In this document: one piece after another, positions 1-10,349 of the stretch | How positions within the stretch are numbered: the stretch's first letter is position 1 | Layout: the number at the start of each line of letters is the position of its first letter | Assembly: GCA_949752745.1 (NCBI GenBank) | Contig: OX457025.1 | Span: 96,475,804 to 96,539,803, forward strand | Length of the DNA: 64,000 nucleotides | Reading direction: 5' to 3' | Source: Protula sp. h YS-2021 | Lineage: Eukaryota; Annelida; Polychaeta; Sabellida; Serpulidae | Translations under genes and position numbers: made by a program | Notes under the pieces: model-generated | Database searches by the model: none | Told to the model about the DNA's origin: nothing | What the model saw: only the letters and a program-made list of their open reading frames with translations

Positions 1-3000
1 ATGGCCTTTAACACCGATAAACATCGTACCAGAGTTCCCAATCGGTGACCGAAAATGTTACTGACCGAAACTGTTCACACTCAAAATCGATACATTTGAG
101 TAAAAATATATGATTCAGGAGGAATTTCACTTGCATTCAGGATCTCTGTAACTGTTACTAAAATCGTTAGGCCAGTTTACGTATCAATTTGTTGCGCATA
201 TTATAAGCACTATAAAGGTAAATCAAGTGTTGACCTATTATCCTAATGGTATGTTAGATTAAACAGACCAATAAATAAATAGAATGAACAATGGTAGATT
301 GATATATAACAAATAATGTTTAGTTGAAGAAGGAAAGTTGACCAACTCGTGTTGGTAAGATGGAGAGAGTGTATACCAGCCGTGGTGTAGGCAGCTTGCC
401 GCTTTTTCCGCCGTAGTTCTATAAAAAACTGGAGCTCTCAAACTATCATAGGCTTCTCTCAGTACCCCCTCTCGCCCATACAACGATAGAAAAGAAAATG
501 AAGACCTCATCGAAATTTTTTTCTCAAAAAACATCTTATACCTAGTCCCTTGAGTGGTGGAGATGCAGATATAATATGTTTTTTCTTGCATAAGCTCGGC
601 ATTTAGACACCGCGATAAAAATACTAAACTATGTGCAATTATATAAACACTACCAACACCAATAGATACGGCATCTGTATTGGTTAAAAATGAAAGACTT
701 CAATGAAATTTAATATGTTTATATATCGTTTTATTCACAGTTTACGACGTCCAATATTATCAATGAATAAAGTAAGCACGTGTGTGCAGCCTACAGACAC
801 CATCTAATGTTTGTAATAGTAAATTGAAATCTATTGCGTTTCGTAGGCAAACTCGTTATTTAAAGGCGAAGAGTGGTATTGTTAGCTTCAAAACAAGAAA
901 CCATTAAAATTAACTATAGCTGGATGCAGAGGGCAAACTGCAGTTGGACGACTCGGGCAGGGGACACCGATTAGAGTGCAGGGCGCTTTTCGAAAACATT
1001 GAACTGTACTCTTTTTGCTTGACACATCAAAATCCAATGGGCATTTTGCTAGTGAATTCACTGTTGTCTGTGGGTTAGGCAATGATCAAACAGCCACTAC
1101 TTAAGTGCTTAGAGCAAAATTTGATCACTTTACCCATGAAGATTGCCACAGACAGATCATCTGCAAGTCTATAAAAGTGTCAATGACAACAGATTCCAGG
1201 GCACGATCATCCACTTCACGCAGCCATAGCCTCTGTTTACCACCCTCCTGACAAAACATAAAGCATTTGTGGGTTTTTACCAAAACGTGTGTATATTTGT
1301 ATGCAAGGCGTTCTGATGAGAATTTATGGGCATTCGTTTATGCATAAAATAATAATTTAAATCGCGTAATATTTATGGTCTGAGGAGTTTTATTTTCGAG
1401 TATTATATCATTTGCATTCTAACACAGATATGTTTGCAGACAACGTTTGTAAAATACAGAGACTGATCACTTCCTATGTGGCTTCCTATGTGTGAAATTT
1501 ATATATATGAGGTGTCCAATCAAACCTATTACGCAATCAAACACACCAAACAATGGGGATATTAAAACATTAGGGTGCAGTTCACATATCGTGTTGTTTT
1601 TGTGCACGCGGTTCTGGATTTGTGGAAACTTTTATGAAAGCCAGTGTATCTATCTTCTATTTTTATTAGTTACATTCGAGAGGGGGAGAAGGGGGGTTGA
1701 AATTCAGTTTTACAGAAACTTTCATCTTGTAGTGTGTGTAGAAAAAAACATCACTCAGACTGAAAAATAACCCCACTTCGTTCCATCAAAGTACTTCTCG
1801 TTGGACACTATGCCATGATTACTAAACAGACATACTACACATACATATTACACAGATTAAGTACCATTAGCACCATGAGACACTTGGTATCATACATTTA
1901 TGTATTATCAAAAAGATAGATAAGGGATGAGGGAGTAGTTTTTGATGTCAGACGCGGTCCGAGTTTCACACAAAAGATGCTTTTACTTCAAGCTTTTGCT
2001 CTCTGTTTAAGAGTCATTTTGATACGTCATGCTAACCAGTTAGTACGTGTGTGGCCCCCTGATACGTGATACATTGTTATTTTCTGTAGAAACAAAATGC
2101 AGTACTACTTTGTTAAGGCGATTAATTGTCGTTAATGTATCTATTCATTATCCTCTGTAACTGACATTATTTATGTGTGGTTTATAGCTTCCATGTTCTG
2201 AACAATCAACACTATAGAGTTATATGTACAGGTTTAGTTTTTCTGTGTTTCAGTTGCTTCTTTGCGACTTTCAGAAACCCCATGGATTTCCGACTTTATC
2301 TCTCTTGGTGCTGCGAAACTTCTCGTACACTCTTTAATAACAAACAGAATGGACTACGACTAGCTTTCTGATTAACCATACTCTAACCTTTTTGCAGGAA
2401 TTGCAGTAAATAATGGATTATAGGTGTCCATTAAAATGATGAGCATATATTTTGTGCTTCAAATAAATGTATGAACAATTTTTGGCTGCAAACTAACAAA
2501 CTAGCTACAAATAAATATATCCACTGAGTAGATTTACTAAATTCTAAATGCAATGAATTCGTCAGTTTAATTTAAATGTACAATAATGTTACTTTTTCTC
2601 TTTGAAACGAAATTGCTGTAGGTGTAAATTTTAAAGTGCTTGTATATTAACTGAGAATTGTCTTGTGTATGAAAAGCTGAAAGTTTTAAGCTATTGCCTG
2701 GGAAATGGGTGGAACTTTTTGGTATTCTTTGTGAATCCTAATAACATCGAACAACTGCTCAAACTGTTAACATAACTATACACACTTGTGAGCTTTTGTG
2801 AAAAAATACCAGCATTTTTAAACCATTGTTAACACAGTCTTAGTCTTTAAACACAACAGCAATGTACTGGAAATATTTTATGTAAACACACCCAGGTACT
2901 TGTGAGCTACTTCAAACGCAATTTTGTGAACACATCTTTGTACTGTTCGGATTTTGCGAACACGACCAAACGCCAGAAATATTGTTTGTAAATACAGTAA

Positions 3001-4560
3001 TGTTTTTATCAAAGCTACACAATGAGCACACGCTTTGAAAGAACTTGGTTAAAGGACAGAGTGGTCTATAAAAGCGAACCAATGGTCACCCATTGTCACT
3101 GTGTTTCAAATTCTGAGAGAAAACAATTGACGACTGCTAGCAAAATGTTTCAAACTGTATAGCACGACAAAAACGTTACGAGCTGAAATTTTCATGAAAT
3201 AACGATTAAAGAATTCTGAACATTTTTTATATGTCATATGTAGTGTATCATGCATATTTGATGAATTTCACAGGCCGTGGTGAGTTATAAGCAAATATTG
3301 GCACTTACTGAACTGGTCAATCGAATTACTTACAATTGACAGGCTGTCAAAAGGGAAGCAGTAACTGGTCTGGTCCAAAAGGTCAAAACTACTGTTGACG
3401 TTTAGACGTAAATGTCTATCATTGTAATCGGCTTCGTTTACAAATCAATAAATTTTCGATATTGACCGGAACGCAAACTTTGAATGATATTGCGGATATT
3501 TGTAAAAAAAAAATCCCATTGGAGTCATGCAGCAAAGCATATACTGAAGTATTTCCTTACTGGTCAATAACACTTCATGTTTACTGAAAATAAATCAATA
3601 TTTGATAAATGTAGCATTCATTCCACTATCACCGCATTCGTAAGTTGTATCAGTAATGACTTTAAATCTGGCTCAATAATTTGAATCAATTTAAAATAAA
3701 TACAAAAGAGGAGAGTAAGATATTAAAAGGTTACCGCCCCCTTTGTATATATTGTGAATATTCTCACACAGATATAACTGAACAGATCTTGTGTTTATAA
3801 CTATTTTGGAATTTTGTGGAGTATGTTGTGTACATAAAGTTTTTTTACAATGGCTGTAGCCCAAGAACGCCAAGCAGTTTCAAAACGAGGGGCCACATAT
3901 TGATACTGTTGGGGCTTTCCACAACCACCTCCCACCGTTTCTAAAAATATTTGTTTATCTGTTGTCGCTTTCAGAAAATAACAACATAAATGTGCATTGA
4001 AACATAAATGACCTTGAAAACGTTTTCTACACTTTGCTTTATCTTTAATTCTTTAAAAAACCCACCTGAATGTCGCCAATAAATTAGGACACATTGGTTC
4101 AAGGGTCAAAACCACTTTTGGACCACTCAGTTCTTCGAGATTGAAAGTGGTGGCGCTGCGGTCCCAAGGTGGTCCTGACGCTCCTCGCTATTAAATCCTT
4201 CCAAAGTGCTTCATTTCGTCATCGTTATATCTTAAGCAGGAGAAAAAAATATGTTTGCTTTGTAAAAATGGTCCAAGACCTCACGTGAATACAGAGTAAA
4301 ACGAGCCCTCTTTCTGGATACTTTTCTGAAATATCGTGATGGGAACATTGCGGAGTTCCTATCGCTAATTTGCTGCAGACACCTGCCTGTGAAAATACAT
4401 AATTAACTAGACCGAAATTCGCACATCGAATTAGATCCCACTTGGAATGATAACTTAAAACGCAAGGTAGATGATATTGCTATTTGTTAACAATTTTCAC
4501 ATGTCTGAATGTAGAACATCTTCCTAAATGCTACCAACTATACCTGTAAGGTCAATGTCA
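1..4560. other. AT-rich stretch with no recognisable gene
   Basis: Both strands hold only short reading frames (up to about 110 codons) with no domain I recognise, no convincing splice-site chain and AT-rich composition. I see no long tandem repeat or transposon end. It may be intergenic or intronic. Confidence 0.5.
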
Positions 4561-4584
4561 AAAATTTTTAGCAGGTGCACCATT

Positions 4585-5640
4585 TCAGATGACCCTCCAT
4601 ACATGTGCCAAGTTTGATTGGTCTACCTTCAGCGGTCTTGGAGGAGATGTCTGGAAACGAAAATGAGGTCGAGATAAAGGCCAACTTCCGGTTTGGGGCT
4701 CGAAAGTGACCTGGAGGTCAAGGGCACCGGAAGTTATACTTTGACCTTGACCCTCCATACATGTGCCAAGTTTAGTTGATCTAGCTTCAGCGGTCTTGGA
4801 GGAGATATCTGGAAACCGGTTCGGCGGAAGAAGAAAAAAGGGAGGAAAAAAGGTGAAGAATTCGAGGCAATCCGTCCCCATTTGGTATTTTCAATACCAA
4901 GTGGGAACTAGACAGAATACCGCAAGATAACGCAATTGGGACACTTGCAGAAGCCAACAAGGAAAATATTTGTATTAAATTATGACCAAGAAGCTCAAAG
5001 TTACGCAGTATCCATTCTTTGTCGTTTAGTTTTCGAGATAATAGTCAACTTCCGGATTTTGACCTTTACCGCGACTGAGAAGGTCAAGATCACCGAGGTT
5101 CCTCCTATGTGACGTTGTTTAGGCCCAAAGGGAAAAAATTACCTCAAAATTTCTAACCATTTTAGAGATAAGTCAGTCTGTCGTTAACGGCACATGAGGT
5201 TACGAATGTGACCTTCATCTTCAAGATCAAGATTGTGGATGGAAGATTACCCCCACTGAGTACATATTCACACCAGAATTTTAGCACTTTTATGGCTACT
5301 TCTCGTGATTAATAGGCGCTTCAAACAAATATTTTGAAATCACTTTGACCTTGCCCTTTGACGTCAAAGTCAAAAATATTTGTGGTTTCACTGAGACCTG
5401 GTGATTTTCTTTAAGTGTACCGAATATGAAGCTTCGCTGACGCAAAGGCTGGGAAGAGTTTTCTGAAAACCATTATGTGGATAAAATCACTTTGACCTCA
5501 GTTCGACCTTGACCTTGACTGCTGAGGTAAAAAATTGTGGATTCTGGGAGACCTCGTCACCCTCTACACGTCTGCCAAATTTCATCTCCCTCTGTCAAAT
5601 ACTGTAGTGGGAGTTTTCTGGAAACCATCCAAACGGACAA
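4585..5640. repeat. Degenerate TGACCTTGACC-rich dispersed repeat block
   Basis: A module containing CCTCCATACATGTGCCAAGTTT followed by a GGAGGAGATNTCTGGAAAC segment occurs at about 4588-4660 and 4748-4820. A weaker version lies at 5560-5640. Between them are many TGACCT/AGGTCA half-site-like runs. Such blocks are scattered through many aquatic invertebrate genomes; the half-sites here are probably a by-product of the repeat, not a regulatory element. Confidence 0.6.
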
Positions 5641-5654
5641 AAGAGAGAAGAAAA

Positions 5655-6420
5655 AAAGAAGCTCCCCCCATATAAAAGCCCCGGAGCTCTTATTAGGAAA
5701 CTGTTTCTCAGTAAAAGCCCCGGGGCTTCTATTTGGAATTAAAATAAAGACCTGAAAAAATCGTTTCCTAATAAAAGCCCCCCCCCCACCTTCCCTGCAA
5801 GTCTTTTTAGAACTCGTGTTTACTCGCAAAGCAGACACGGTGCACTTAATCCTTTGCTATGAGGCAGCCCCTAGACATGTTCTGCGTCGGTGCTTAATCC
5901 TGTGCTGGCGAACAGACACCCCCTCCCCACTGCCACCTTTACTCCGGAGTATTACCGGAAATCTAACGGGCCGAGTACTGAAACGGGTGGCGTGATGTTG
6001 CCCCTCCTCCCTGCAAGTCTTTTTAGAACTCGTGTTTACTCGCAATGAAGACACGGTGCACTTAATCCTTAAATGTGAGGCACGTTCTGCGTCGTTGTTT
6101 AATCCTGTGCTTCGCACAAGGTACCCTCTTCCCCACTTTATCAGACTTTTTTAGTTACTATTGTTTTTGTGTGTTTTGTTATATTTTGTGCGAATATCCG
6201 CAGCATGTAGCACTTTAATAAGAGGTTGATGGTAAATTCTCTTTTTTCCAATAAAAACTTATCGCAACCCCCCTCCTCCGCAATCTAAAAAATAGAAGCC
6301 CCGGGGCTCTAATTAGGAAACTGTTTCCTGATTGAAGCCCCGGGGCTTCTATTTGGTTTCTAAATGAGCGCCTGAAATTGGCCAGTTTCCAAATAGAAGC
6401 CCTGGGTTTTTTTCGGAAAC
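5655..6420. repeat. AAGCCCCGGGGCTT hairpin repeats
   Basis: Palindromic AGAAGCCCCGGGGCTTCT-type hairpins, separated by AATTAGGAAACTGTTTC, occur at about 5670-5740 and 6290-6400, and again at 32570-32700. Each could form a strong stem on either strand. They sit inside the larger duplicated block described below. Confidence 0.6.
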
Positions 6421-6786
6421 CCCCGGATCATTGTGTTGTTGCATGGCCTCGTCGGCTCAACGGTCTATTTTCTTTGTTTTCTTTGTTTACTTCTTTCATA
6501 ACATTATAAGATGAGTGTTTGTTCACAAATCATTGGACGACAGGGCCGAATTCGCCAACACAACCCAAAATAACACTTGAAAATACCAAATAAACAAGAA
6601 TGTCCAGGGCATGGTGACCAGCCAAGATCCAGTTAATCGACCCTCAGAATGTTTGAGGGTAATAAAAAGTGTACCATTTTCAAAAACTGATTTCTAAAAA
6701 TTTTCCAAAGGTTGACATTTGCCTAATCTTTGGATGATCAAAAAGAAAATAAATAAATACATTTTTAAAAAAAATTTCTGGAAACC
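5971..6786. repeat. Interspersed repeat, copy 1 (probable LINE 3' relic)
   Basis: This block matches 32244-33064 nearly base for base, starting at CCGAGTACTGAAACGGG and ending at CTGGAAACCT. About 6030-6130 in the plus direction reads as a remnant resembling the C-terminal zinc-knuckle region of LINE polyproteins (residues like DTVHLILKC followed by a leucine/proline-rich tail), then an AATAAAAAC 3' sequence. It is too short to assign a clade. The first six bases, CCGAGT, are the uninterrupted target of the Polinton-like insertion ending at 32243. Confidence 0.6.
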
Positions 6787-7012
6787 TTGGATTACGCCCA
6801 CACAATAGAAAGCAATCTGGCTAAAGTCATTTGCAGGAGAAGAGTTATTTTGAAAAATTAGACCCCTACAACTTCAAAACTTCGGCAGAGCCAATCTTCG
6901 GAGGCTCGCTAAAAAGTAATTGTTAAAGAAAAGATCAGATAAAGAGCATACTTCTAAAAATTTAGAAGAAATCCAGTTGAACTGCAGGAGGCAGTTGGAA
7001 AATGCCAACCGG

Positions 7013-7018
7013 AATATA
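7013..7018. repeat. Target-site duplication, left (AATATA)
   Basis: AATATA directly precedes the element start AGTAGTAGG at 7019. The same six bases directly follow the element end CCTACTACT at 12710 (12711-12716). A 6-bp duplication is the Polinton/Maverick hallmark. Confidence 0.85.
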
Positions 7019-7139
7019 AGTAGTAGGAAAAGGACAGTTCCACCACAGGACTCCCCCCCCCCCTAGGAAAGCAACATTCAAGTCAGCATAAGTGACACAC
7101 AAGAATTTGATCCGATGTAAAATAGGTGTGCCACAGGAC

Positions 7140-7260
7140 AGGTGGCAAAAATCAAGAGCCCCCCATCCTAGCCGGCAGTCAGGACATACCCCCCCCCGGC
7201 AATCGGGACAGACCCCCCCCTAGCCGGCAGTCGGGACAGACACCCCCCCCCCCGGTAGCC
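7140..7260 (+). repeat. GCCGGCAGTCGGGACAGA C-rich satellite, left arm
   Basis: About three units of roughly 30 bp combining GCCGGCAGTCGGGACAGA with long C runs. The right arm has about six units at 12395-12560. The complementary G runs have G-quadruplex potential. Confidence 0.7.
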
Positions 7261-7297
7261 TACATATACTGTGAGGACACCTGCTTGTACGCAGTAG

Positions 7298-7306
7298 TAT
7301 ATAAAT
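7298..7306 (+). promoter_or_regulatory. TATA box in left TIR
   Basis: TATATAAAT lies 39 bases before the ATG of the TIR exon at 7345, which suits a polymerase II start near 7325-7335. The identical arrangement is inverted in the right arm at 12353-12345. Confidence 0.6.
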
Positions 7307-7344
7307 TGGGGGTTGAAAGGAACATTTCTCAAACAAGCAGCAAG

Positions 7345-7443
7345 ATGTCTACAAGTCGTACAGTTACAGTGATGCGCAACGGAAGGGCAGTGGAGTGGTA
7401 TATAAGGAATGAGCTCAATCCAACAACAGTGACAGTCATATCG
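7345..7443 (+). CDS. Short coding exon in left TIR, with splice donor
   Basis: An ATG opens 33 codons (starting MSTSRTVTVMRNGRAVEWY) that run to a near-perfect donor, TCG|GTAAGTG, at 7444. The TATA box lies 39 bp upstream. The same exon, with the same reading frame and donor, is at 12306-12208 on the other strand. I recognise no domain. No acceptor in matching phase was found just before ORF A, so the partner exon is unknown; it may have been lost when this element was internally deleted. An untranslated or read-through function is also possible. Confidence 0.5.
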
Positions 7444-7489
7444 GTAAGTGGAACTCATTGAAACTTTGTAAACAAAAAGTGGAAAAACT

Positions 7490-8210
7490 GGAACAACTTT
7501 CGTTATACTTGACCGATTTGTATGGAAATTTCACTGATTGATTCAGTTTTATGTAAACTTTTGTTATAAAGTAATCATGGGCTAGTTGCGCAGCTGGCTG
7601 TATGCATATTTGTAGCATGCCGCCATTTTAACTTAAAACTGGGATAACTTTTGTTATACTTGACCGATTTACCTGGAAATTTCACCATTTGATTTAGTTT
7701 TATGTAAAGTTTTGTTATATAGTAGTCACTGGATATTTGCGCATGTGGCTGTATGCATATTTGTAACATACCGCCATTTTCACTTTGCAAAAAGTGAAAA
7801 AGTGAGATAACTTTCGTTATTCTTGGTCGATTTGTATGGAAATTTCACTGCTTGATTCAGTTTTATATCTAGTTTTAGCATAGTCATGGGCTAGTTGCAC
7901 CGACGGCTGTATGCCTTTTTTGTCGCATGCCGCCATTTTAACTTAAAAGTGACCTAACTTTCGTTATACTTAACCAATTTGTATGAAAACTTCACTGTTT
8001 GATTCAGTTTTATATATAGTTTTGTTATTAAGTGGTCACAGGTTATTTGCACATGTGGCTGTAAGCATCATGTATATTTTAGTAACGTTTGAAAAAAGTA
8101 GATAACTTTCACCATGTTCAATCGATTTGACTGAAAATTTTACCGTTTGATCTAGTTTTATTTCTAGTTTACAGCGGTCACAGGCTATTTGCACAGGTGA
8201 GAAGAGCACA
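7490..8210 (+). repeat. Tandem repeat of about 155 bp, left arm (about 5 units)
   Basis: Degenerate units repeat the motifs TGACCGATTTGTATGGAAATTTCAC, CAGTTTTAT, CACATGTGGCTGTATGCAT and GCCGCCATTTTAACTT. The same array is inverted at 11460-12180, and two units survive in the related element at 31385-31595. No reading frame is conserved between units, so it looks like non-coding subterminal structure. Confidence 0.75.
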
Positions 8211-8221
8211 CCATTGAAACA

Positions 8222-8295
8222 TATGTTCGAATGGCAAGCCCATTTAGAAGACGTGTTCGAATGGTAAACCCATTTAAAAGACGTGTTCGAATAAT
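8222..8295 (+). repeat. 30-bp direct repeat upstream of ORF A, left
   Basis: About 2.4 copies of a 30-bp unit containing GTTCGAATGG and CCCATTTAAAAGACGT. The right arm has three full copies (11331-11430) and the related element about two (30483-30562), always just outside the 9-bp array. Confidence 0.75.
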
Positions 8296-8321
8296 TTTTG
8301 GAAGATATTACGTCGTGGTAT

Positions 8322-8460
8322 TGTTCAACAAATTGTTCAACATGTTCAACATGTTCAACAAGCTGTGCAACATGTTCAACATGTTCAACATGTTCAACAT
8401 GTTCAACAAGTTGTTCAACATGTTCAACATGTTCAACATGTTGTTGTTCAGCAAGTTGTT
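8322..8460 (+). repeat. 9-bp GTTCAACAT array upstream of ORF A, left
   Basis: A nearly continuous run of the nonamer GTTCAACAT with a few variants (GTTCAACAA, GTTGTTCAG). Overlapping units form the palindrome CAACATGTTG. It ends one base before the TATA box of ORF A. The same array in the same place precedes ORF A in the right arm and in the related element, so it may be an operator or replication iteron. The long frames crossing it (LNM/FNM or CST repeats) are by-products of the 9-nt period. Confidence 0.75.
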
Positions 8461-8461
8461 G

Positions 8462-8470
8462 TATATAAAG
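8462..8470 (+). promoter_or_regulatory. TATA box of ORF A, left arm
   Basis: TATATAAAG begins one base after the nonamer array and lies about 60 bases before the ORF A start at 8523. The spacing is the same in the right arm (11145-11137, minus strand). Confidence 0.65.
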
Positions 8471-8522
8471 CTATGTTTAAAGACTTTCTCATCATTTGAA
8501 TAGTGTAGGTTGAACCGAAAGG

Positions 8523-9200
8523 ATGTATAAATGCAACAATTGTTCGAAATCTTACAATTGGCCACAAAGTCTTAAAAGACACTCAAAGATTACTCACACG
8601 TCAGAAGTGGATGAAGAATCGGATATGGAAAACCCTGTAAAACTACCTTTCAGGGAAACTTTAGATGAGTCTTCTATGGAAAGTCAAAGCGTTAACATTG
8701 CTGAAAAGAATGCACAGGCTTGTACAGAATGTGTTGCATTATACAACAGCGAAGAAGCTTTGCTCAAATATATGGAGCAGTGTGGTGAGGATGCTGATGA
8801 CAGGAGTTCTGAAAGTGAGTCAGAAACAGACTCTGAAAGTGAGTCAAAAATAGACTCTGTTTGGTATGATATGGTTCAAGAAGTCTACGATGACTATGAT
8901 GACAAATTTCAAGAAAAGGTTTCAGAATATGAAGAACAAGGACTTGAAGATGCGCGTGAAATAGCAAGTTATGACCTTCGACCCATTTATAAACATGGAC
9001 TAAAACAACTGTTTATGAGACTATTCAAATATACCCAGCGTCTAGAACAAAGCCGACGTTATCAAAAGATTTTAAAGGACTTTAATTACTTTGTGGATGA
9101 AAAACATTACAAGTATTCAAAGGCACTAAAGGCGGCTATAAGGAAAAACAATGCATTCTTTGAAGAGCTACTAGATATGAACAACAACTACAATCTATGA
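8523..9200 (+). CDS. ORF A zinc-finger protein, left-arm copy, C-terminally altered
   Basis: 225 codons. Residues 4-25 form a C2H2 finger (CX2CX12HX4H). A second CX2C...C motif near residues 66-85 lacks the usual histidines. A Ser/Glu/Asp-rich stretch follows, then a charged, probably helical C-terminal domain with many Tyr and Lys that I do not recognise. It is almost identical to the right-arm copy up to ELLDM. The last residues (NNNYNL) come from what is the ORF B leader in the related element, so the acidic tail is missing. Its TGA overlaps the ORF B ATG in an ATGA (9197-9200). A DNA-binding regulator acting on the adjacent nonamer array is a guess. Confidence 0.7.
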   Translation: MYKCNNCSKSYNWPQSLKRHSKITHTSEVDEESDMENPVKLPFRETLDESSMESQSVNIAEKNAQACTECVALYNSEEALLKYMEQCGEDADDRSSESESETDSESESKIDSVWYDMVQEVYDDYDDKFQEKVSEYEEQGLEDAREIASYDLRPIYKHGLKQLFMRLFKYTQRLEQSRRYQKILKDFNYFVDEKHYKYSKALKAAIRKNNAFFEELLDMNNNYNL

Positions 9201-9730
9201 CAATGCCTGTAGAAAAGTCTGAGACAATGCCTGCAGAAAATTTTATAGTAAAGCCTGAGACAATATCTACAGCAAAGTCTAAGGCAATGCCAATGGTAAA
9301 GTCTAAGGCGAAGTCATGTCAGCAGCGTCAAAAGCGACCACATCTTAGAAAGATAAAAAGAGATGAGTTACCAGCTATGACGCCGCCGTGTAAAAAGCGA
9401 AAAATTAAGACAGAGCCTAAAATGAAGCGAGAACCAGAGTGTAAAGCTGCTACCACCATGAAGGAGATGAGTGTAGACGATTTACCGGTTATGATACCTA
9501 TTAATGGAGAAATATATATTAAATTGGCAAAATATCAACAGAAAGTGATGGTTAACATTCGTGAATATATTACGGATCATACATCTGGGAGGTTACATCC
9601 TACCAAGAAGGGAATTTTGTTGTCATTGAACGATTGGCACATGCTAAAGAAGCAAATGACGTCAGTGGATCTCATGCTTCAGAAAATGGATTTGTATAAA
9701 TGCAGTGACTGTCAGAAGATCGTTGAGTAG
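9197..9730 (+). CDS. ORF B, basic protein with PC4/SUB1-like domain
   Basis: 177 codons. Residues about 1-85 are Lys/Pro/Met-rich with repeated (M)PVEKSETMPAE-type and KSKAMP motifs and basic clusters such as PCKKRKIK. Residues about 102-163 resemble the transcriptional coactivator PC4/SUB1 fold: a beta-rich start, then VNIREYI, a KKGI turn, SLNDWHMLKKQM and a helical end. That family binds single-stranded DNA. A CX2C pair (KCSDCQ) closes the protein. Compared with the related copy (29976-29410), the first 11 residues and its own TATA promoter are missing here, replaced by the end of left-arm ORF A. It converges on the right-arm ORF A. A polyadenylation signal, AATAAA, lies at 9895-9900. The PC4 call is by eye. 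Confidence 0.7.
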   Translation: MTMPVEKSETMPAENFIVKPETISTAKSKAMPMVKSKAKSCQQRQKRPHLRKIKRDELPAMTPPCKKRKIKTEPKMKREPECKAATTMKEMSVDDLPVMIPINGEIYIKLAKYQQKVMVNIREYITDHTSGRLHPTKKGILLSLNDWHMLKKQMTSVDLMLQKMDLYKCSDCQKIVE

Positions 9731-9894
9731 ACATCGAGATGACTGTATACAGTTTTAACTGCATGACGAGCTTAGTGGATGCTATGACTTCATCACCCTC
9801 AGTGCAGAAGATTGGAGCGAAGGTTGTGAAGCTTGACAAGAACTTGAAACTTAGCTTTGACTCATATGGGCATGTACATTTGATATGTAGTTCA

Positions 9895-9900
9895 AATAAA
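9895..9900 (+). terminator. Polyadenylation signal of ORF B
   Basis: AATAAA about 165 bases after the ORF B stop, within the 3' region shared with the related element. Confidence 0.5.
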
Positions 9901-10349
9901 ATTGTCTTCATATGTAGACTATGAAATTAACATGATCTATGTTCATGTGAAGTTAGTTGTTATAAAATTTTAAGTTAAGTTCTTGTGAATCTGCATATGT
10001 ATTAACATAATATGTATTTGAAATAGTTTTGTTTGTATCATGATTGTACATATTTGTAATATTCAGTAAAACACATATGATGCTTTTCAACTTTTTATTT
10101 TTCTCATACAATACTTGAATATAATACATAATAATACAATTCTTGAATATAATACATAATAATACAAAATTAACTATAATACCTAATATACGATATATGA
10201 TATATGGTTTACGGGTCAATTAAAACCGCGTCAATAACCTTACGGCTTTATATGTTGCAAAGCAAGGCATATATTAATACACAACGCTTAAGTTCATAAA
10301 ATATTACAACATTTATAAAGTTTTTATCATAAAGTTTAGTCAAATAAGT

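Larger units (their letters stand above)
7019..9180 (+). repeat. Left inverted arm (TIR) of the Polinton-like element
   Basis: It matches the reverse complement of 10428-12710. Order inward: conserved end, C-rich/GCCGGC satellite, TATA and coding exon, about five 155-bp tandem units, 30-bp repeats, 9-bp array, TATA, ORF A. It is about 120 bp shorter than the right arm, mainly from lower tandem-repeat copy numbers. Homology stops inside the ORF A C-terminus at CTAGATATG. Confidence 0.85.

Noticed and set aside
259..591. 110-codon minus-strand frame
   Set aside because: No domain, no neighbours, no splice or promoter support; AT-rich and compatible with chance.
4585..5640. Cluster of nuclear-receptor response elements
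   Set aside because: TGACCT half-sites are part of a widespread degenerate repeat, with no nearby gene to regulate.
8222..8460. CRISPR array
   Set aside because: Units are head-to-tail without unique spacers and the genome is animal.
8231..8565. Long frames rich in LNMLNM, FNMFNM or CSTCST over the nonamer arrays (also 11042-11421 and 30061-30515)
   Set aside because: They arise because a 9-nt repeat keeps all frames open; real start signals belong to ORF A downstream.
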